From RYN-230 sp963768945 (GTDB lineage: Bacteria > Actinomycetota > Actinomycetes > Streptosporangiales > Streptosporangiaceae): a stretch of DNA of 64,000 bases. Location: positions 62,001 through 126,000 of the forward strand of contig CAVYJW010000005.1 of NCBI GenBank assembly GCA_963768945.1. The letters are read 5' to 3'. Shown piece by piece: positions 59,105 through 64,000 of this stretch (position 1 is the stretch's first letter; each line of letters starts with the position of its first letter). A model generated the notes under the pieces. That model worked only from the letters and a program-made list of their open reading frames with translations. It had not been told where the DNA came from and did not search any database. The position numbers and the translations under genes are program-made.

Positions 59105-61279
59105 TCAGCCCGTGGGCTGGTCGGCCGGGGCGGGGGCGGCAGGGGCGGCGGGCGGTGCGGCGCCGGCGGGCGGTGCGGGCGGCCGCATGGAGCGGGCGAG
59201 GACCTGGGCGACGTCGATGACTTCGAGGGTGTCTTTGGCCTCGCCGCTGGCTTTCTTGGCGGCCACGGCGTCGCCGAGCATGACCAGGCAGTAGGGGCAG
59301 GCGGTGGAGATGGTGTCGGGATCGGTGCCGAGGGCCTCGTCGATCCGCTCGGTGTTGATGCGCTTGCCGATCCGCTCCTCCATCCACATCCGGGCCCCGC
59401 CCGCGCCGCAGCAGAAGCCGCGGTTCTTGCACCGGTGCATTTCCTGGGCCTGGACGCCGGGGACCTGCTCCATGATTTCCCGGGGCGGGGTGAACACCTT
59501 GTTGTGCCGGCCGAGGAAGCACGGGTCGTGGTAGGTGATCTTCTCCTCCACCGCGCTGACCGGGGTGATCTTGCCCTGCTCGACCAGCTTCGCGAGCAAC
59601 TGGGTGTGGTGGACCACCTCGTAGTTCCCGCCGAGCTGCGGGTACTCGTTGGCGAGGGTGTTGAAACAGTGCGGACAGGACGCCACGATCGTGCGCGGCG
59701 CGGCCTCGTTCAGGGTCTCGATGTTCTGCTGGGCCAGCATCGAGTAGACGAACTCGTTGCCCATCCGCCGCGCCGGATCGCCGGTGCAGGTCTCGGCTGG
59801 GCCGAGGACGGCGAAATTGACCCCGGCCTGGTGCAGCAGGGTGGCGATGGCCTTGGTGGTTTTCTTCGCCCGGTCTTCCAGCGCCCCGGCGCAGCCCACC
59901 CAGAACAGGTACTCGGTGTCCCCGCCGAGTTTCCCGTCGGCCACCGGGACCTCGAAGTCCAGTTCCTCGGCCCAGGCCAGGCGGCGGTTGCTGCCCATGC
60001 CCCATGGGTCGCCCTTGTTCTCCAGGTTCTTCAGCATCCCCGAGGCTTCCTGCGGGAACGCGGACTCGATCAGGACCTGGTGGCGGCGCATCCCGTCGAT
60101 GTGATCGATGTGCTCGATGTCGACCGGGCATTCCTCGACGCACGCCCCGCAGTTGGTGCACGACCACAGCACGTCCGGGTCGATCACCCCGTGCTCCGCC
60201 TCGGTGCCGACCAGCGGGCGCCCGGCCTCGAACTTCACCGCGTCGGGGAGCGCCTCCCGCTGCGCATCGTCAGCGGCCAGAAGGTAGGGGGCTTTGGCCA
60301 GCGCGTGGTCACGCAGGTCCAGGATGACCTGCTTGGGCGACAGCGGCTTGCCGGTGGCCCAGGCCGGGCACTGGGACTGGCACCGCCCGCACTCGGTGCA
60401 GGTGGCCATGTCCAGCAGGCCCTTCCAGGTGAAGTCCTCGATCTTCCCCAGACCGAACACGTCGGTGTCGGGGTCAGCTTCCTCGAAGTCCAGCACCGTG
60501 CCGTTGCTGCGCATCGGCTCCAGGCCGCGCAGCGCGTCCGGGCGGCGCGAGAACAGCACGTTGAGTGGCGCGGTGATGATGTGCAGGTGCTTGGAGTAGG
60601 TGAGGAACACCAGGAACCCCAGCACCACGGCCAGCTGCAGCAGGATGAACGTGGTCTCCAGCACGCTGTTGACCCCGGTGCCCAGCGGCGCCAGCCAGTG
60701 CCCGACGATCTGCGACGCGAACGCACCGTGCGGGTAAGGGAAGTCGCCGGTGTTGATCTGCGCCCCCCGGTAGATAAGCAGGGTCGCGATGACCAGGAAG
60801 ATGGCCGCCAGGACCAGCCACGCGGCGCCGGTGTGCGACCCGGCGAACCGCGAGTCCCGGCCCTCCCGGTGCGGATTGTTCCGCAGCCGGATCACCGCGA
60901 ACGTGATGATCCCCACCAGCACCAGCACCGCGAACAGGTCCTCGATGAACGCGATGAACGCCCAGTGGTCGATGCCGGGGAACTTCTTGTCGAACAGGTT
61001 GGCGTAGGCCTCGATGATGGTCAGCGTCAGCACGATGAAGCCCCAGAACGTGAACGCGTGCGCCACCCCGGGCACCGTCCACTTCAGCAGCTTGCGCTGC
61101 CCGATCACCTCGGTCGCCTCGACCCCGGCGTCCCGGGCCGGGTGCTCGCGCACCGCGGCGATCCGCTCCGGGGCCGGCTGCCCCGCCCGGCCCACCCGGG
61201 CCAGCCACCACAGCCGCCGCCCCGCCAGCGCGAACGCCACCACCGTCAACACCAGGCCGACCACGATCCGCACGACCAC
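59105..61279 (-). CDS. etfD: Membrane Fe-S electron-transfer protein EtfD-like
   Basis: This HdrD/GlpC-like protein passes electrons from the electron-transfer flavoprotein of beta-oxidation to menaquinone. Rv0338c (EtfD) of M. tuberculosis is the studied relative. About five N-terminal spans form a heme-b-type membrane part, followed by two 4Fe-4S motifs (CTECGRCQSQCP, CTNCGACVEECP) and two CCG-type domains (FWVGCAGALEDRAKK, RCKNRGFCCGAGGARMW, SCPHCFNTLANEYPQL). The start at GTG 61279 is preferred because GAGGAGG lies 6 bases upstream. An ATG at 61294 overlaps that ribosome site and would add five residues. The Pro/Ala tail is low complexity. Confidence 0.9.
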   Translation of the reverse strand: MVVRIVVGLVLTVVAFALAGRRLWWLARVGRAGQPAPERIAAVREHPARDAGVEATEVIGQRKLLKWTVPGVAHAFTFWGFIVLTLTIIEAYANLFDKKFPGIDHWAFIAFIEDLFAVLVLVGIITFAVIRLRNNPHREGRDSRFAGSHTGAAWLVLAAIFLVIATLLIYRGAQINTGDFPYPHGAFASQIVGHWLAPLGTGVNSVLETTFILLQLAVVLGFLVFLTYSKHLHIITAPLNVLFSRRPDALRGLEPMRSNGTVLDFEEADPDTDVFGLGKIEDFTWKGLLDMATCTECGRCQSQCPAWATGKPLSPKQVILDLRDHALAKAPYLLAADDAQREALPDAVKFEAGRPLVGTEAEHGVIDPDVLWSCTNCGACVEECPVDIEHIDHIDGMRRHQVLIESAFPQEASGMLKNLENKGDPWGMGSNRRLAWAEELDFEVPVADGKLGGDTEYLFWVGCAGALEDRAKKTTKAIATLLHQAGVNFAVLGPAETCTGDPARRMGNEFVYSMLAQQNIETLNEAAPRTIVASCPHCFNTLANEYPQLGGNYEVVHHTQLLAKLVEQGKITPVSAVEEKITYHDPCFLGRHNKVFTPPREIMEQVPGVQAQEMHRCKNRGFCCGAGGARMWMEERIGKRINTERIDEALGTDPDTISTACPYCLVMLGDAVAAKKASGEAKDTLEVIDVAQVLARSMRPPAPPAGAAPPAAPAAPAPADQPTG

Positions 61280-61512
61280 GAAGAACCTCCTCATGCGGCG
61301 CCGGGCAGGACCCGGTGCTGCGCCGGATGCCAGCGTACGCCGTGCCGCCTGGCCCCAATGATCACTGCGCAGCGGCCCGCCGGCAAGGGGGGTCACGCGC
61401 CCCCGCCGGCATCCTACCGATGAGTAACTTGGCGGCCAGGATGCCCGGACGACGCGGGAGGCTCATCCTCGAACCCGGCGCTGTCAGCGGGAATCATTCT
61501 GCGGGCCCAGAA

Positions 61513-61533
61513 GTTGAGCCTAGTACACTCAAC
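61513..61533 (+). promoter_or_regulatory. HAIR element 1 (HspR operator)
   Basis: GTTGAG and CTCAAC are separated by 9 bases, matching the HspR-associated inverted repeat CTTGAGT-N7-ACTCAAG at the TTGAG/CTCAA core. It lies about 80 bases before the dnaK ATG. Confidence 0.85.
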
Positions 61534-61538
61534 TCATT

Positions 61539-61562
61539 TGCCAGGGGTCAGCGTCCCTGGCA
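61539..61562 (+). promoter_or_regulatory. Inverted repeat between the two HAIR elements
   Basis: TGCCAGGG and CCCTGGCA form 8-bp arms around 8 bases. It fills the space between the HAIR elements. A further regulator site or a leader hairpin are both possible; no known consensus matches. Confidence 0.5.
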
Positions 61563-61564
61563 GA

Positions 61565-61585
61565 CTTGAGCCGACAAGGCTCAAG
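61565..61585 (+). promoter_or_regulatory. HAIR element 2 (HspR operator)
   Basis: CTTGAG and CTCAAG with 9 bases between match the HspR consensus core exactly in both arms. It ends 26 bases before the dnaK ATG, where binding would block transcription or the start site. Confidence 0.88.
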
Positions 61586-61611
61586 GTAAACATCACACAC
61601 AGGGACTACAC

Positions 61612-63471
61612 ATGGCACGTGCGGTAGGTATCGACCTCGGAACCACCAACTCCGTCGTCGCGGTTCTAGAGGGCGGCGAACCAACGGTGATCGCCAACGC
61701 GGAGGGCTCGCGGACCACCCCGTCTGTCGTGGCCTTCGCCAAGAACGGCGAGGTGCTGGTGGGCGAGGTCGCCAAGCGGCAGGCGGTGACCAACGTCAAC
61801 CGCACGATCCGCTCGGTCAAGCGCCAGATGGGCACCGACTGGACCGTCAAGATCGACGACAAGAAGTTCACCGCGCAGCAGATCAGCGCGTTCATCCTGC
61901 AGAAGCTGAAGAGGGACGCCGAGTCCTACCTCGGCGAGACGATCACGGACGCCGTGATCACCGTCCCGGCGTACTTCAGTGACGCTCAGCGGCAGGCCAC
62001 CAAGGAGGCCGGCCAGATCGCGGGCCTGAACGTGCTCCGGATCATCAACGAGCCCACCTCCGCGGCTCTCGCCTACCACCTGGAGAAGGAGGGCGAGGCC
62101 ACCATCCTCGTCTTCGACCTGGGCGGCGGTACCTTCGACGTCTCGCTGCTGGAAGTCGGCGATGGCGTGGTCGAGGTGAAGGCGACCAGCGGCGACAACC
62201 ACCTCGGTGGTGACGACTGGGACCAGCGCATCGTGGACTGGCTGGTGCAGGACTTCAAGAACAATTACGGCACCGACCTGTCCAAGGACAAGATGGCGCT
62301 GCAGCGGCTCCGCGAGTCCGCGGAGAAGGCCAAGATCGAGCTGTCCGGCTCCGCCGAGACCACGATCAACCTGCCCTACATCACCCACTCCGAGCAGGGC
62401 CCGCTGCACCTGGACACCAAGCTCACCCGGGCTGAGTTCCAGAAGATGACCTCCGACCTGCTCGACCGCTGCAAGGGCCCGTTCCAGCAGGTGATCAAGG
62501 ACGGGAACACCAAGCTCGGCGACATCCAGCACGTAGTGCTGGTCGGCGGCTCCACCCGGATGCCCGCCGTGGTCGACCTGGTCAAGGAACTGCTCGGCGG
62601 CAAGGAGCCGAACAAGGGCGTCAACCCGGACGAGGTCGTGGCCGTGGGCGCGTGCCTGCAGGCCGGCGTGCTCAAGGGTGAGGTCAAGGACGTCCTGCTG
62701 CTGGACGTGACCCCGCTGTCGCTGGGTATCGAGACGAAGGGCGGCATCTTCACCAAGCTGATCGAGCGCAACACCACCATCCCGACCAAGCGGTCGGAGA
62801 TCTTCACCACGGCCGATGACAACCAGCCGTCCGTGCAGATCCAGGTATTCCAGGGTGAGCGCGAGATCGCCGCGTACAACAAGAAGCTCGGCATGTTCGA
62901 GCTGTCCGGCCTGGCCCCCGCGCCGCGTGGCATCCCGCAGATCGAGGTCGCCTTCGACATCGATGCCAACGGGATCGTCAACGTGTCCGCCAAGGACCTG
63001 GGCACCGGCAAGGAGCAGCGGGTCACCATCTCCGGCGGGTCCGCGCTGTCGAAGGACGAGATCAACCGGATGATGGCCGACGCGGAGAAGTTCGCCGCCG
63101 AGGACGCCGCCCGCCGCGAAGAGGCCGAGGTGCGCAACCGCGCCGACACCCTCGCCTACCAGACGGAGAAGTTCCTGGGCGAGAACGCGGACAAGGTCCC
63201 GGACGACATCAAGTCCGAGGTCGAGTCTGCCATCGCCGACCTGAAGAAGGCGCTCGAGGGCACCGATCTCGAGGCGATCAAGGAGGCCACCGAGAAGGCC
63301 GCCACGGTCAGCCAGAAGATGGGGACCGCCATCTACGCGCAGACCCAGGCCAGCGCGTCCGAGGACACCACGGCTGCGGCCGCTGACGAGACCGCGAACG
63401 ACGACGAGGTCGTCAACGCCGAGATCGTTGACGAGGACAAGCCGCAGGCCGGCGAAGGTGGCGCCGCCTGA
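61612..63471 (+). CDS. dnaK: Molecular chaperone DnaK (Hsp70)
   Basis: A complete 619-residue Hsp70. The ATPase domain has AVGIDLGTTNSVVAVLEGGE, AYFSDAQRQATKEAGQIAGL, EPTSAALAYHLEK, VFDLGGGTFDVSLLEVGDG and VGGSTRMPAVVDLVKELLGG. The linker is VKDVLLLDVTPLSLGIET. The peptide-binding beta domain and helical lid follow, and the C-terminus ends in acidic DDEVVNAEIVDEDKPQAGEG. Two HspR operators lie upstream, so DnaK should repress its own operon with HspR as in Streptomyces. GrpE starts inside its stop codon region (TGATG). Confidence 0.98.
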   Translation: MARAVGIDLGTTNSVVAVLEGGEPTVIANAEGSRTTPSVVAFAKNGEVLVGEVAKRQAVTNVNRTIRSVKRQMGTDWTVKIDDKKFTAQQISAFILQKLKRDAESYLGETITDAVITVPAYFSDAQRQATKEAGQIAGLNVLRIINEPTSAALAYHLEKEGEATILVFDLGGGTFDVSLLEVGDGVVEVKATSGDNHLGGDDWDQRIVDWLVQDFKNNYGTDLSKDKMALQRLRESAEKAKIELSGSAETTINLPYITHSEQGPLHLDTKLTRAEFQKMTSDLLDRCKGPFQQVIKDGNTKLGDIQHVVLVGGSTRMPAVVDLVKELLGGKEPNKGVNPDEVVAVGACLQAGVLKGEVKDVLLLDVTPLSLGIETKGGIFTKLIERNTTIPTKRSEIFTTADDNQPSVQIQVFQGEREIAAYNKKLGMFELSGLAPAPRGIPQIEVAFDIDANGIVNVSAKDLGTGKEQRVTISGGSALSKDEINRMMADAEKFAAEDAARREEAEVRNRADTLAYQTEKFLGENADKVPDDIKSEVESAIADLKKALEGTDLEAIKEATEKAATVSQKMGTAIYAQTQASASEDTTAAAADETANDDEVVNAEIVDEDKPQAGEGGAA

Positions 63472-64000
63472 TGAACTCGCCAGAGGACACCAACGAAGGG
63501 CCGGTGATCCGTGACCTCAGGCGCATCGACCCGGTGACCGGCCAGGTCAGGGATCCGCAGGGGCGCCGCGACGGCACCCCGGGCAAGCCGGCCCGGCCGG
63601 GCCGGCACTCGGTCTCCAAGCCGGGCGGGACTGGGGCGCGCCCCGCGGCACCAGGCGGTGCCGCGGGCGCCCAGCCCCCCGGCGGGGCCAGCGGTGACAG
63701 GCCGCAGGGCCAGCCTGAGGGCCAGCCCGGGGACGGTACGCTGCAGGACGCGCCGGCCGACGGCATGCCGTCGGCCGGCACCACCGGCGGCTCCCAGCCC
63801 GGCGGTCCGGGCGGGGACGCCCTGGCTGCCCAGCTGGCTGAGCGCACCGCGGACCTGCAGCGGGTGCACGCGGAATACGCCAACTACCGCAAGCGCGTCG
63901 AGCGCGACCGGCTGGCCGTCCGCGAGCAGGCCCTGGCCAACGTGCTGAGCTCGCTGCTCCCGGTGCTTGACGACATCGGCCGGGCGCGCGAGCACGGGGA
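63471..64000 (+). CDS. grpE: Nucleotide exchange factor GrpE (cut by window end)
   Basis: GrpE releases ADP from DnaK. The visible 176 residues begin with about 115 of disordered Pro/Gly/Arg-rich sequence, much longer than the usual 30-50. The GrpE coiled coil and start of the head domain follow (LAERTADLQRVHAEYANYRKRVERDR, LANVLSSLLPVLDDIGRAREHG). The ATG overlaps the dnaK stop as TGATG, showing translational coupling in the dnaK-grpE operon. dnaJ and hspR are expected beyond the edge. Confidence 0.95.
   Translation, partial: MNSPEDTNEGPVIRDLRRIDPVTGQVRDPQGRRDGTPGKPARPGRHSVSKPGGTGARPAAPGGAAGAQPPGGASGDRPQGQPEGQPGDGTLQDAPADGMPSAGTTGGSQPGGPGGDALAAQLAERTADLQRVHAEYANYRKRVERDRLAVREQALANVLSSLLPVLDDIGRAREHG

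Larger units (their letters stand above)
61280..61611. other. Divergent regulatory region of etfD and dnaK
   Basis: There is no gene here. The stretch contains the 5' side of etfD and, near dnaK, two HAIR elements with a third inverted repeat between them (listed separately). A short less GC-rich segment lies around 61500-61530. Confidence 0.6.

Noticed and set aside
1..64000. Insertion sequences, prophage or integrase genes
   Set aside because: No transposase, integrase or terminal inverted repeats flanking genes were found; only tandem repeats and isolated hairpins are present.

Overview
The window is high-GC, codon-biased DNA from an actinobacterium. Evidence for this is the gene order glmU-prs-(rplY-pth), metG-tatD-rsmA-ispE, divergent rsmI/PMT, a divergent tam/tamR pair, an AfsR/SARP regulator and a dnaK-grpE operon with HspR-type (HAIR) operators. 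These are orders known from Streptomyces and Mycobacterium. The genus cannot be fixed from the sequence alone.

About 1-19.7 kb is an exopolysaccharide / cell-surface glycan locus. It holds four glycosyltransferases (one frameshifted), a DegT-type sugar aminotransferase, a secreted beta-helix protein, a Wzy/O-antigen-ligase-like polymerase, two Wzz-like chain-length proteins, a WecB (frameshifted)/UDP-sugar dehydrogenase/WecG-TagA set for a HexNAc(A)-containing lipid-linked precursor, an unassigned helical-repeat protein, and all four dTDP-rhamnose genes (rmlC facing rmlD-rmlB-rmlA). No flippase or initiating phosphoglycosyltransferase lies inside the window.

About 19.8-28.8 kb is a housekeeping block on the minus strand: pth, rplY, a 24-bp minisatellite with a small acidic repeat ORF, an AfsR-type regulator placed between rplY and prs, prs, and a GlmU that lacks the second half of its acetyltransferase domain. 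It ends with a divergent HTH gene whose last codons run antisense into a tRNA-Gln gene.

About 29-44 kb carries a fatty-acid desaturase with its TetR regulator and tandem operators, the tam/tamR pair with two operators, a frameshifted SGNH hydrolase, a frameshifted ABC-F ATPase, and the conserved ispE-rsmA-tatD-metG / rsmI / PMT block without the rpfB gene found there in M. tuberculosis. A SigR-type ECF sigma factor follows without an adjacent anti-sigma gene. About 44-64 kb holds asnB with a large Pro/Gly insertion, an SDR dehydrogenase beside a crotonase remnant, a DHA2 efflux pump, a KamA-like radical SAM enzyme, plsX, argS, a DUF5666-like membrane protein, a two-component system, a TMEM175-like channel, EtfD, dnaK and the start of grpE.

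Two themes run through the window. First, there are several single-base frameshifts in otherwise well-conserved genes, which are either sequencing errors or real decay. Second, there are many short tandem repeats: 15-bp units inside genes (ABC-F, tam, asnB, glmU, the DUF5666-like gene) and 9-, 20- and 24-bp units mainly outside them. Near-perfect long hairpins without U-tracts sit at gene ends, and two of these share sequence.
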